A stretch of DNA of 6,319 nt from an uncultured Alphaproteobacteria bacterium (GTDB lineage Bacteria > Pseudomonadota > Alphaproteobacteria > Rickettsiales > UBA1997), in the NCBI GenBank assembly GCA_903959715.1, contig CAJBXX010000164.1, positions 1 to 6,319 on the forward strand, given 5' to 3'. Below the pieces are notes generated by a model. That model was not told where the DNA came from, searched no databases, and saw only the letters and a list, made by a program, of their open reading frames with translations. This document shows, piece by piece, positions 1 through 5,467 of this stretch (positions are counted from its first letter, which is position 1; each line of letters opens with the position of its first letter). A program made the translations under genes and the position numbers.

Positions 1-2
1 AA

Positions 3-32
3 TTGACAATAAATAACGATTAAATTTATAAT
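3..32 (+). promoter_or_regulatory. Consensus sigma-70-type promoter for the ImmA-like gene
   Basis: TTGACA lies at 3-8 and TATAAT at 27-32, separated by 18 bp, so both hexamers match the housekeeping consensus exactly. Transcription would start near 39-40, giving a leader of roughly 18 nt before the ATG at 58. The spacer is 1 bp longer than optimal and the background is AT-rich, but a perfect TTGACA is unlikely by chance this close to a start codon. It implies that the gene has its own transcript rather than depending on an upstream regulator gene. Confidence 0.7.
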
Positions 33-57
33 AAATCAAAATTAAATCATTTATAAA

Positions 58-603
58 ATGAAAAAAAATACTATTTTAGAAGGGATTCAATCTATTATTT
101 TGAAGCATAAAGTTCCTGTAAACATTGAAGAGCAGATTCGCAATGAAGGAATTATTTTAGATAAAAGCTATCTGGGTTTTGAAGATAATATATGCGGAGA
201 AATAAAAAAAGAAGGTGATAAATTTGTAATTAATATCAGCGGAGTTGATCATTATTATCGTAAAAGATTTACCATGGCTCACGAGCTTGCCCATTTTGAA
301 CTTCATAAACATTTGATTGGAGAAGGTGTAGATGATAATATGGAATATAAAAAATTATATCGTAAGAATAATAAAATTACCAATAAGGAAGAAGCTGAGG
401 CTAACGAAAGGGCTGCACAAATTCTTATGCCAGAAGATGCCATTATCCAGTTGGCTCAATTGACGGGAATAATTAAATTAGTTGAGGGTAAAATTGATAT
501 TGATATTCTTTGGTTAGTTTATTTATCAAAGAAATTTCAGGTATCTAAAGAAGCTTTCACCATTCGTTTAGCAAAACTTTCAAATAAAATACTTCCAATT
601 TAA
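58..603 (+). CDS. Stand-alone ImmA/IrrE-family (DUF955) zinc metallopeptidase
   Basis: This is a predicted cytoplasmic zinc-dependent peptidase of 181 residues. The zinc site is visible as HELAH at residues 75-79, preceded by the FTMA stretch typical of the family. The third ligand is likely E114 in the EAEANERAAQILMP segment (112-125), which matches the usual E-x-A-N-x-F/R-A-x-x-L-L-M-P signature. Known relatives (ImmA of ICEBs1, IrrE/PprI of Deinococcus) cleave XRE-type or DdrO repressors. The substrate here cannot be read from sequence. There is no helix-turn-helix domain within the protein and no repressor gene inside the window; a partner could lie to the left. The ATG at 58 is supported by a promoter just upstream. 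There is no Shine-Dalgarno sequence. The gene ends 11 bp before ridA, so the two are probably co-transcribed. The family call is firm; the biological role is unknown. Confidence 0.9.
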   Translation: MKKNTILEGIQSIILKHKVPVNIEEQIRNEGIILDKSYLGFEDNICGEIKKEGDKFVINISGVDHYYRKRFTMAHELAHFELHKHLIGEGVDDNMEYKKLYRKNNKITNKEEAEANERAAQILMPEDAIIQLAQLTGIIKLVEGKIDIDILWLVYLSKKFQVSKEAFTIRLAKLSNKILPI

Positions 604-614
604 AATTAAATAAT

Positions 615-1079
615 ATGTCAAATTACGAAAAAAAAATAAATGAAATGGGAATTGCACTTCCTACTCCCTCAGCGCCTGTTGCTAATTATGTTGGCTTCGT
701 AAAAACCGGAAATCTGGTTTTTATTTCTGGACAATTGCCGATGGAAAATGGCAAATTGCAAGCGATTGGAAAGGTCGATATCGAAGTGTCGGTTGAAGAG
801 GCAAAAAAAGCCGCACGCCTTTGTGCCATCAACATTATTGCTCAATTAAAATTGGCGTGCAAAGGTGATCTCGATAAAGTCGCCAAATGTATAAAACTCG
901 GAGTTTTCGTCAATGGTGGGGCTAATTTTAAAGACCATCCAGCGGTCGCCAATGGTGCTTCTGATTTAATCGCTGAAGTTTTTGGCGATGCTGGTAAGCA
1001 TGCTCGCGCAGCGGTCGGTTCGGGTTCGCTTCCTTTCGGAGTGGCGGTTGAAGTTGATGCAATTTTTGAAGTGCTTTAA
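615..1079 (+). CDS. ridA: RidA/YjgF/UK114-family enamine/imine deaminase-like protein
   Basis: This is a 154-residue member of the Rid superfamily. Canonical RidA is a soluble trimer that hydrolyses reactive 2-aminoacrylate and related enamines made by PLP enzymes, protecting them from inactivation. In the conserved C-terminal segment (129-154) R131 and E146 stand 15 residues apart, the same spacing as R105 and E120 of E. coli RidA, with LPFGVAVEV between and after them; an active deaminase is therefore plausible. The protein is about 25 residues longer than E. coli RidA and resembles the longer subgroup with an N-terminal extension (KINEMGIALP), so the substrate may differ. It lies 11 bp after the ImmA-like gene in an apparent two-gene transcript. 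No Shine-Dalgarno sequence precedes the ATG. The coding region is richer in G+C (about 47-52% in two hand-counted 60-bp lines) than most of the window, partly because the protein is rich in Ala, Gly and Val. Confidence 0.9.
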   Translation: MSNYEKKINEMGIALPTPSAPVANYVGFVKTGNLVFISGQLPMENGKLQAIGKVDIEVSVEEAKKAARLCAINIIAQLKLACKGDLDKVAKCIKLGVFVNGGANFKDHPAVANGASDLIAEVFGDAGKHARAAVGSGSLPFGVAVEVDAIFEVL

Positions 1080-1154
1080 AAATTTCTCAAAAAAATAGTG
1101 CTTTGAATTTTTTTTAAATTAGTTTTGATGAAAATAATTTAAATAATAAATTCC

Positions 1155-1931
1155 ATGTTGCTTTTCGATAAAGTTTTAAGAAATCTCATCAAAATTTGTT
1201 TGGTGGTAATAATTCTTTTTGCAATTCTTTTTGCCGTTTCTTTGGTTTTAGATTGGAGAATGAAAGAGAGTAATAATGTTTCGCAAAAAACTATTACGGG
1301 TCGCGGAAGCTCGGAAATTAAGGCGATTCCCGATGTTGCAAATTTTATTTTTTCTGTAAAAAAGATGCAAAAAGAGGCAAAAGATGCCCAAAAAGAAATG
1401 ATAGAAATTTCAAATTTGGCATTGCAAATTCTCGAAAAAAAAGGTGTTGCCAAAAAAGATATAAAAACTATTAATTATTCAACATATCCCGAATATGACA
1501 ATTCACCGCAATGCTCGGGAGGGGTTTGCTCAGTATCTAAAAACACTCTAAAAGGCTTTGTTTCCAATCAAACTTTTTCGGTTAAAGTTCGTGATATTGT
1601 TAAAGCTTCGGAAATCTTGAACGAGCTTTCTTCGCTTGGGGTTGAGGAGGTTGGAGGCTTAACATTTGTAATAGATTCAATCGAAAAAATAAAATACCAA
1701 GCACGAATGCAGGCAATTGTTAATGCCAAGGTCCAAGCCCAAGCAACCGCAAATGCATTAAATGTAAAACTAAAAAGAATTGTTAAATTTGCCGAAGATG
1801 ATAATGGCTTACAGCCAATTTATGCTCGAAACGCTATGGCTTTGAGCGAAAATAAAGCAAAAAATTTGGAAATTCAAGCTGGCGAAGAAACCGTAAGTTC
1901 CTCGGTAATTGTTACTTACGAATTTGAATAA
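1155..1931 (+). CDS. Membrane-anchored SIMPL-domain (DUF541) protein
   Basis: This 258-residue protein begins with a short basic cytoplasmic stretch and one hydrophobic segment at about 11-32 (LIKICLVVIILFAILFAVSLVL), best read as an uncleaved signal anchor. The rest (about 46-256) is a SIMPL/DUF541 domain, recognisable from TITGRGSSEIKAIPDVANF near its start and the closing TVSSSVIVTYEFE. It would face the periplasm. A cysteine pair, C120 and C125 around SGGV, sits in the loop that varies most in this family and could form a disulfide. SIMPL proteins have been linked to oxidative-stress tolerance (E. coli YggE) and, as BP26, to Brucella; no enzymatic activity is established. An upstream in-frame ATG at 1128 is blocked by a stop codon, so 1155 is the best start. 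The stop codon is immediately followed by the xthA ATG, suggesting coupled expression. Confidence 0.85.
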   Translation: MLLFDKVLRNLIKICLVVIILFAILFAVSLVLDWRMKESNNVSQKTITGRGSSEIKAIPDVANFIFSVKKMQKEAKDAQKEMIEISNLALQILEKKGVAKKDIKTINYSTYPEYDNSPQCSGGVCSVSKNTLKGFVSNQTFSVKVRDIVKASEILNELSSLGVEEVGGLTFVIDSIEKIKYQARMQAIVNAKVQAQATANALNVKLKRIVKFAEDDNGLQPIYARNAMALSENKAKNLEIQAGEETVSSSVIVTYEFE

Positions 1932-2720
1932 ATGAAAATAGTTTCTTGGAACATTAACTCTCTTCGTTTGCGCTTGCCTTTGTTAAAAAAATTTGTCGAT
2001 AACAACTGCCCCGATGTTATTTGTTTACAAGAAACTAAAGTCTCCAATGAAGATTTTCCTTTGACCGATGTTCGTTCTTTGGGCTTTGATTTTGTTGAGT
2101 TCGACGGCGAAAAATCATATAATGGCGTAGCGATTCTTTCAAAATATCCAATCAATAAAATTGAAAAAATTGATATTTTAAATTATGGACATAAACGGCA
2201 TATTTTTGCTCAAATAAAAACTCCATTGGGTGAAATAAATTTGCATAATTTTTATGTGCCGGCGGGTGGGGATATTCCTGATGTTGTGCTTAATAATAAA
2301 TTTGATCATAAATTAAAATTTATTGATTGGATGACAAAATATTTTTTGGAAAATTCACAACAAAATACAATTATTTTGGGTGATTTTAATATCGCTCCCG
2401 ATCCAGAAGATGTTTGGTCGCATAAACAATTATTGAAAGTTGTTTCGCATACTTTGATTGAAGTTGAAAAATTAAAAAATTTACAAAAATCCTTAAATTT
2501 TATTGATTCTCATCGTTTTTTGGCGGGCAAAGATTTAAAATTATACAGCTGGTGGAGTTACAGAGCTAAAGATCCATTGCAATCTAATCGCGGACGCAGA
2601 CTTGATCATATTTGGATTACACCAGATTTAAAATTTGCGTTAAAAAATGCTAAAATTTATCGCGATTTTCGTTTAGAAAATTCTCCATCCGATCATGTTC
2701 CAATCGAAATTATAATTTAA
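1932..2720 (+). CDS. xthA: Exodeoxyribonuclease III (AP endonuclease, EEP family)
   Basis: This 262-residue enzyme belongs to the Mg-dependent endonuclease/exonuclease/phosphatase fold and acts in base-excision repair, nicking DNA 5' to abasic sites and trimming 3' blocking groups. Catalytic residues can be matched to E. coli ExoIII: N7 in SWNINS, E34 in LQETK, Y108 in NFYVPAGG, D151 and N153 in LGDFNIAP, D225 in RRLDHIW, and D254-H255 in the closing SDHVPI. N7, E34, D151 and N153 even keep the E. coli numbering. The SWWSYR segment near 206-211 is typical of XthA. Length is normal, with no frameshift. The ATG directly follows the TAA of the SIMPL gene with no spacer and no Shine-Dalgarno sequence, so translation probably depends on termination-reinitiation. 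The gene ends at the convergent intergenic region. Confidence 0.95.
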   Translation: MKIVSWNINSLRLRLPLLKKFVDNNCPDVICLQETKVSNEDFPLTDVRSLGFDFVEFDGEKSYNGVAILSKYPINKIEKIDILNYGHKRHIFAQIKTPLGEINLHNFYVPAGGDIPDVVLNNKFDHKLKFIDWMTKYFLENSQQNTIILGDFNIAPDPEDVWSHKQLLKVVSHTLIEVEKLKNLQKSLNFIDSHRFLAGKDLKLYSWWSYRAKDPLQSNRGRRLDHIWITPDLKFALKNAKIYRDFRLENSPSDHVPIEIII

Positions 2721-2822
2721 ATCTGCATCGCCAAATTCTCAAAATGACAACATAATTTTTTGTTTATAAAAGAGCTTTAAAATTTTATTGAGTCTTGGAA
2801 ATGTATAATTATATTTTATTGC

Positions 2823-2839
2823 GTAAAATAATATTTTAC
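2823..2839. repeat. Short AT-rich perfect hairpin
   Basis: GTAAAAT (2823-2829) and ATTTTAC (2833-2839) are exact reverse complements around a 3-nt loop. Just outside, GCG at 2821-2823 can alternatively face CGC at 2844-2846. It sits immediately left of the GC-rich inverted-repeat patch and may belong to the same element. The stem is too AT-rich and lacks a following T run on either strand, so it is a poor intrinsic terminator. Confidence 0.5.
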
Positions 2840-2849
2840 AAAACGCCTA

Positions 2850-2877
2850 ACGCAAACCCATAAAGTGCGTGTTGGGT
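2850..2877. repeat. Mutually exclusive small inverted repeats
   Basis: ACGCA (2850-2854) pairs with TGCGT (2866-2870), and overlapping it ACCCA (2856-2860) pairs with TGGGT (2873-2877). The second stem can be extended by CGC (2851-2853) against GCG (2878-2880) across a two-base bulge. The two stems cannot form at once, so an RNA from here could switch between folds, although arms this short can also arise by chance. Confidence 0.4.
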
Positions 2878-2917
2878 GCGGTAAATGCAACTTTTCCCGA
2901 TTTGTTATTTACCGCAC
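2876..2917. repeat. Perfect 11-bp inverted repeat with 20-nt loop
   Basis: GTGCGGTAAAT at 2876-2886 and ATTTACCGCAC at 2907-2917 are exact reverse complements; AAC (2889-2891) and GTT (2904-2906) can extend the stem inward past a small bulge. This is the strongest secondary-structure signal in the window and stands in a locally GC-rich island. No T run follows immediately on either strand; on the plus strand the first T run is about 20 bp downstream (2939-2944). It could be a structured small RNA, a dispersed palindromic repeat, or an atypical bidirectional terminator for the two convergent genes. Confidence 0.7.
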
Positions 2918-3029
2918 TCAAGCATTTAATATTTAAAATTTTTTACTCAGCAAAAAATCATCTTCATTAATTAAATTTACCAATGCAAAAGTTATATTTG
3001 ATATAATATGATTGTTGTTGAAATTTTTG

Positions 3030-3437
3030 TTATTGTGGATCGGTGATAAATCCAACATTTTTTAAGCCAAGTTTTTGTGCTATCGATAAAATGCGACTAA
3101 CATTACTGAATTGAACTCCGCTATCTGCTCTAATATTGATTTGAGCATCAATATTTTCTTGAGAAATTTCTCGCAAATGATTTTCCAAATTTGCGATTGA
3201 GAAGCTTTGTTCTTCCAAAAAATAATCACCGTTTTTAGTTATCGAAATAGTAATTGGATTTTTTTCTTGCGTTGAAATTCCTTGATCTTTCGGCAAATTA
3301 AGTTGAATTGAAGAGGTGATTATGGGGGCGGTAATTAAAAAAATTACCAACAACACTAACATTATATCAACCAGTGGTATCATGTTGATTTCGCTAAGCG
3401 GAGCTTGTAAATCTTCTTTGTCAAAACCGGTTTGCAT
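3030..3437 (-). CDS. exbD: ExbD/TolR-family proton-channel subunit, probably ExbD
   Basis: This 135-residue protein has the family layout: a short cytoplasmic N-terminus with LSEINMIPLVD, one membrane helix at about 20-43, and a periplasmic domain (about 48-133). D24, just inside the helix, is the conserved proton-carrying aspartate (D25 in E. coli ExbD, D23 in TolR). With ExbB it forms the inner-membrane motor that uses the proton gradient to drive TonB. ExbD and TolR are hard to separate by sequence alone; ExbD is chosen because a TonB-domain gene heads the same operon and no tolA, tolB or pal is seen. Its ATG lies one base after the exbB stop, so translation is probably coupled. It is the last gene of the operon and ends in the convergent intergenic region. 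Confidence 0.88.
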   Translation of the reverse strand: MQTGFDKEDLQAPLSEINMIPLVDIMLVLLVIFLITAPIITSSIQLNLPKDQGISTQEKNPITISITKNGDYFLEEQSFSIANLENHLREISQENIDAQINIRADSGVQFSNVSRILSIAQKLGLKNVGFITDPQ

Positions 3438-3438
3438 T

Positions 3439-4092
3439 TTATAAATTTTGATTGGATAAATAAACTGTAATTTGTTCGGCTAAATGTCTTAAATTTTGAA
3501 TCAAAAGTCGATTATAACGAATAATGCTGTTGTAAGCCAGAACCGCTGGTATGGCTGTCGCAAGCCCAATGGCGGTGGCGATTAAAGCTTCGGCGATTGG
3601 ACCCGCCACTACATTTAAACCGACGCTTCCCTGAGCTGATATTTTGCTTAATGCGTGATAAATGCCCCACACCGTTCCAAAGAGCCCCACAAAAGGAGCG
3701 ATTGAGCCGATGGATGCTAAAATTGTCAAACCGCGATCGAGCCAAAAACGAATTTCGTCGAGCGTTTGTGTGAGATGCATGGTTAAAATTTCTTTTTTTG
3801 CTTCGTGCGATTTATAATTTTCAAGAGTGGTTTTTAATGAAATTACTTTTTTTAATATTAATTGAGTAGAGCCTAGAGAATTAAGGCTTAATTGAATGTT
3901 ATCGATATTTAAAAACCATTCTTTTTGATTGGAAATTTCTCGACAAAAATTTTTATAAAAACCATATTCTTTTTGCAGTTTTAAAGCTTTGTAAAAAATT
4001 ACATACCAACTTAGAAGCGACATGATAATCAGGATTATGAAAACCAAATTAACGATTGCGTCACCTTGTTGCCAAATGCTTAGAAAATTCAT
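3439..4092 (-). CDS. exbB: ExbB/TolQ-family motor subunit, probably ExbB
   Basis: This is a 217-residue inner-membrane protein with three hydrophobic helices at about 12-34, 124-147 and 168-189 and a cytoplasmic stretch between the first two. The core is very well conserved: LFGTVWGIYHAL in the second helix and GPIAEALIATAIGLATAIP in the third. T140, E168 and T173 correspond to T148, E176 and T181 of E. coli ExbB, residues lining the proton pathway. As a pentamer around ExbD it powers TonB. The wording of the third helix is closer to ExbB than TolQ as I recall the families. The gene begins one base after the tonB stop and ends one base before the exbD start; both junctions read TAAAATG. No Shine-Dalgarno sequence is present. 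Confidence 0.92.
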   Translation of the reverse strand: MNFLSIWQQGDAIVNLVFIILIIMSLLSWYVIFYKALKLQKEYGFYKNFCREISNQKEWFLNIDNIQLSLNSLGSTQLILKKVISLKTTLENYKSHEAKKEILTMHLTQTLDEIRFWLDRGLTILASIGSIAPFVGLFGTVWGIYHALSKISAQGSVGLNVVAGPIAEALIATAIGLATAIPAVLAYNSIIRYNRLLIQNLRHLAEQITVYLSNQNL

Positions 4093-4093
4093 T

Positions 4094-4630
4094 TTAAATT
4101 ATTTTAAATTCGATCGGAACTATAACTTTGGCTTGCACAAATTTGCCAAATTTTTTAGCAGGAATAAATTGCCAATTTTTAACGGCTTCAAGTGCCGATT
4201 CATCGAGAAGGCTTGACCCACTTGATGACAATAGTTTAACACTTAAAGCACTCCCATCTTCTTTGACCACAACTTCGAGCAAAATTTTGCCTTCAATGCC
4301 ACGATCGCGAGCGGTTTTGGGATAAAGCGGGGCGGGATTATTGAGATATTGAGCATCAAAAATTGGTTCGCTTTGAGCATTATTTTTTTCTTGAAAATTT
4401 TTAGAATTTTCACTTTTGGAATTGGAAATTAAAGATTTTTTTAAAGGATTTTTTGTTGAATTTTTTTTAGAAATTTCTTCATTAAAAAAGCTAACTTTTA
4501 TAATTTTTTGTTGAGTAAATTGTGGTTGAAAATTAAGAAAAAATGCCAATAAAATTATGACATGAAAACCAACGGCAAGAATTGCTGGCTTTGCATCGAA
4601 AATATTTTTTTGAGAAATTGAACTTATCAC
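4094..4630 (-). CDS. tonB: TonB-type energy transducer
   Basis: This 178-residue protein has one N-terminal membrane helix (about 15-34), a hydrophilic linker (about 45-95) and a C-terminal TonB domain (about 98-178). Within the helix, H23 fits the essential TonB histidine (H20 in E. coli). The TonB domain shows PLYPKTARDRGIEG, then the VVKEDG turn, LLDESALEAVKNWQFIPA with W153, and a closing VPIEF strand. It would span the periplasm and pull open outer-membrane receptors, powered by ExbB-ExbD. The linker is rich in Lys, Asn and Ser rather than the Pro-Glu/Pro-Lys repeats of classical TonB, and the protein is shorter than E. coli TonB (239). The start is a GTG; an in-frame TAA lies a few codons upstream and no other standard start fits before the helix. 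A promoter with an iron-operator-like dyad precedes it. TolA-like function is possible but less likely. Confidence 0.88.
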   Translation of the reverse strand: MISSISQKNIFDAKPAILAVGFHVIILLAFFLNFQPQFTQQKIIKVSFFNEEISKKNSTKNPLKKSLISNSKSENSKNFQEKNNAQSEPIFDAQYLNNPAPLYPKTARDRGIEGKILLEVVVKEDGSALSVKLLSSSGSSLLDESALEAVKNWQFIPAKKFGKFVQAKVIVPIEFKII

Positions 4631-4651
4631 AAATTTGATTAATTATTTAAT

Positions 4652-4671
4652 GATTGTGAAAGTTATTATCA
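4652..4671 (-). promoter_or_regulatory. Possible iron-responsive operator at the tonB promoter
   Basis: Read on the minus strand, 4670-4652 gives GATAATAACTTTCACAATC, which agrees with the 19-bp Fur-box consensus at 13 or 14 positions depending on the central base. The overlapping stretch 4671-4657 reads TGATAATAACTTTCA, fitting the TGA-N9-TCA pattern described for RirA-type iron-responsive operators in alphaproteobacteria. It covers the -10 box and predicted start point, where a repressor would act. Iron control of tonB-exbBD is common in proteobacteria. AT-rich DNA gives many partial matches, so this is only a candidate. Confidence 0.35.
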
Positions 4672-4692
4672 CTAAAATTTTTTTTAAGTCAA
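4665..4692 (-). promoter_or_regulatory. Promoter for tonB-exbB-exbD
   Basis: On the minus strand TTGACT (4692-4687) and GATAAT (4670-4665) are separated by 16 bp, each one base off consensus. The -35 hexamer is formed by the last two codons of the SDR gene (Leu-Thr). Transcription would begin near 4658, leaving a leader of about 28 nt before the GTG at 4630. This lets tonB-exbB-exbD be expressed separately from the SDR gene despite the same orientation. Confidence 0.5.
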
Positions 4693-5466
4693 ATATTTTT
4701 TTAAAGCCGATTTTTTTGGCAATTTTTTCATAATTTTTTCGATTAAAAAAAATGGCAAAGCTAATAAAATTCGAATTATAAAATAAAAAATAATTGGAAA
4801 AATAATGCGTCCGCGATTTTCTTCGATGCCTGTAATTATTTTTTGCGAAGCCTTGTCGGCGTTCATCAAAAACGGCATATAAAAATTATTAACCGCGGTC
4901 ATTGGTGTTTTAATATAGCCGGGACAAATCACATTAACTTTAATGCCAAATTGTGCTAAATTTACCCGCAAAGATTCGCCATAAATTCTAACAGCGGATT
5001 TACTGGCACTATATGCGGGAGAGCTTGGCAAGGCAACAAAGCCAGCCAATGAAGAGATAATCGCGATTTGCCCGTTTTTTCTTAATATCATTTTTTCAAT
5101 TGCCGGTTGAACGATGTTTAAAACGCCATAAAGATTGGTGTCAAATATTTCTTTAATTTGAGAAAAACTTTCGGTACCAAGGGCGGTGCCACCTGAAACA
5201 CCAGCGTTGGCGATGATTAAATCGAGCGTAAAATATTTTTCAATTTCATCAATATAATTTTGTGATGCAATTTCGTCTTTGACATCCAAAATTTTTAAGT
5301 AAATATTGGCATTTGAGTTTTGACAAAGATTTTTAGTTTCTTGTAGATTTTCAAAATTGCGAGAGCATAAAAATAAATTTTGACTTTTTTTAGAAAATTC
5401 AATAGCAAGTGCGCGACCAAGCCCAGAGCTGGCTCCCGTAATTAAAACATTTTTAAATTTTGACAT
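4684..5466 (-). CDS. Short-chain dehydrogenase/reductase with hydrophobic C-terminal tail
   Basis: This 260-residue classical SDR has a Rossmann fold. The nucleotide-binding motif TGASSGLG is at 10-17, R36 after the second strand suggests NADP(H) preference, D61-V62 would contact adenine, NAG is at 87-89, N111 is in place, and the catalytic S139, Y152 and K156 (Y-S-A-S-K) are intact. PGYIKTPM follows near 182-189. The enzyme should therefore be active, but its alcohol or ketone substrate cannot be read from sequence. Unusually for a soluble SDR, residues about 221-245 are strongly hydrophobic with a mid-segment proline, followed by a lysine-rich end, suggesting peripheral or hairpin membrane attachment and a lipid-like substrate. 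The start codon faces that of tmk across one base. It is followed by tonB after 53 bp, but a separate promoter there argues against one obligatory operon. Confidence 0.9.
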   Translation of the reverse strand: MSKFKNVLITGASSGLGRALAIEFSKKSQNLFLCSRNFENLQETKNLCQNSNANIYLKILDVKDEIASQNYIDEIEKYFTLDLIIANAGVSGGTALGTESFSQIKEIFDTNLYGVLNIVQPAIEKMILRKNGQIAIISSLAGFVALPSSPAYSASKSAVRIYGESLRVNLAQFGIKVNVICPGYIKTPMTAVNNFYMPFLMNADKASQKIITGIEENRGRIIFPIIFYFIIRILLALPFFLIEKIMKKLPKKSALKKYLT

Positions 5467-5467
5467 A

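Larger units (their letters stand above)
2721..3029. other. Convergent intergenic region, no protein gene seen
   Basis: This 309-bp stretch lies between the 3' ends of xthA (plus) and exbD (minus). Only very short open frames occur, for example 20 codons starting at 2801. Most of it is highly AT-rich, but 2844-2917 is about 47% G+C by hand count and carries several inverted repeats, listed separately. No strong intrinsic terminator (GC stem directly followed by a T run) is visible for either gene, although two would be expected here. The remainder shows nothing I can name. Confidence 0.8.

Noticed and set aside
1070..1104. Direct repeat AGTGCTTT at 1070-1077 and 1097-1104 spanning the ridA stop.
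   Set aside because: Eight bases followed by A/T runs; likely a chance or slippage duplication with no function visible.
1139..1453. Open frame on the minus strand opposite the SIMPL gene.
   Set aside because: The product resembles no family, it lies wholly against a well-supported gene, and it is explained by AT-rich codon use.
1916..2155. Minus-strand open frame across the SIMPL/xthA junction.
   Set aside because: It is opposite the highly conserved N-terminus of XthA and has no domain, promoter or start signal of its own.
2801..2863. Twenty-codon open frame in the intergenic region.
   Set aside because: Too short, with no ribosome-binding site, and it overlaps the inverted-repeat element; frames this short are expected by chance.
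2845..2877. GCCTAAC ... GTTGGGT resembles the inverse-core and core ends of an integron attC site.
   Set aside because: The two ends are only 33 bp apart, shorter than known attC sites, and the inner paired boxes, integrase and cassette genes are all absent. The consensus is loose enough to occur by chance.
2992..3006. TTATAT-TTG-ATATAA hairpin just past the exbD stop as a terminator.
   Set aside because: All-AT stem with no T run right after it on the minus strand; too weak to call.
2999..3007. Extended -10-like TGATATAAT reading rightward, antisense to exbD.
   Set aside because: There is no matching -35, it lies in an AT palindrome (2992-3006), and such strings are common in this composition.
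3512..3745. A second minus-strand frame inside exbB.
   Set aside because: ExbB in the other frame has clear conserved motifs throughout this part; the alternative peptide is Arg/Ser/His-rich frame noise.
3030..4092. Assignment of the motor pair as TolQ-TolR.
   Set aside because: The operon is headed by a TonB-domain protein, the ExbB third-helix wording fits ExbB better, and no tolA, tolB, pal or ybgC neighbours are present.
4022..4325. Two plus-strand frames (4022-4216 and 4128-4325) opposite exbB and tonB.
   Set aside because: They run antisense to the conserved TonB domain and ExbB N-terminus and show no recognisable features.
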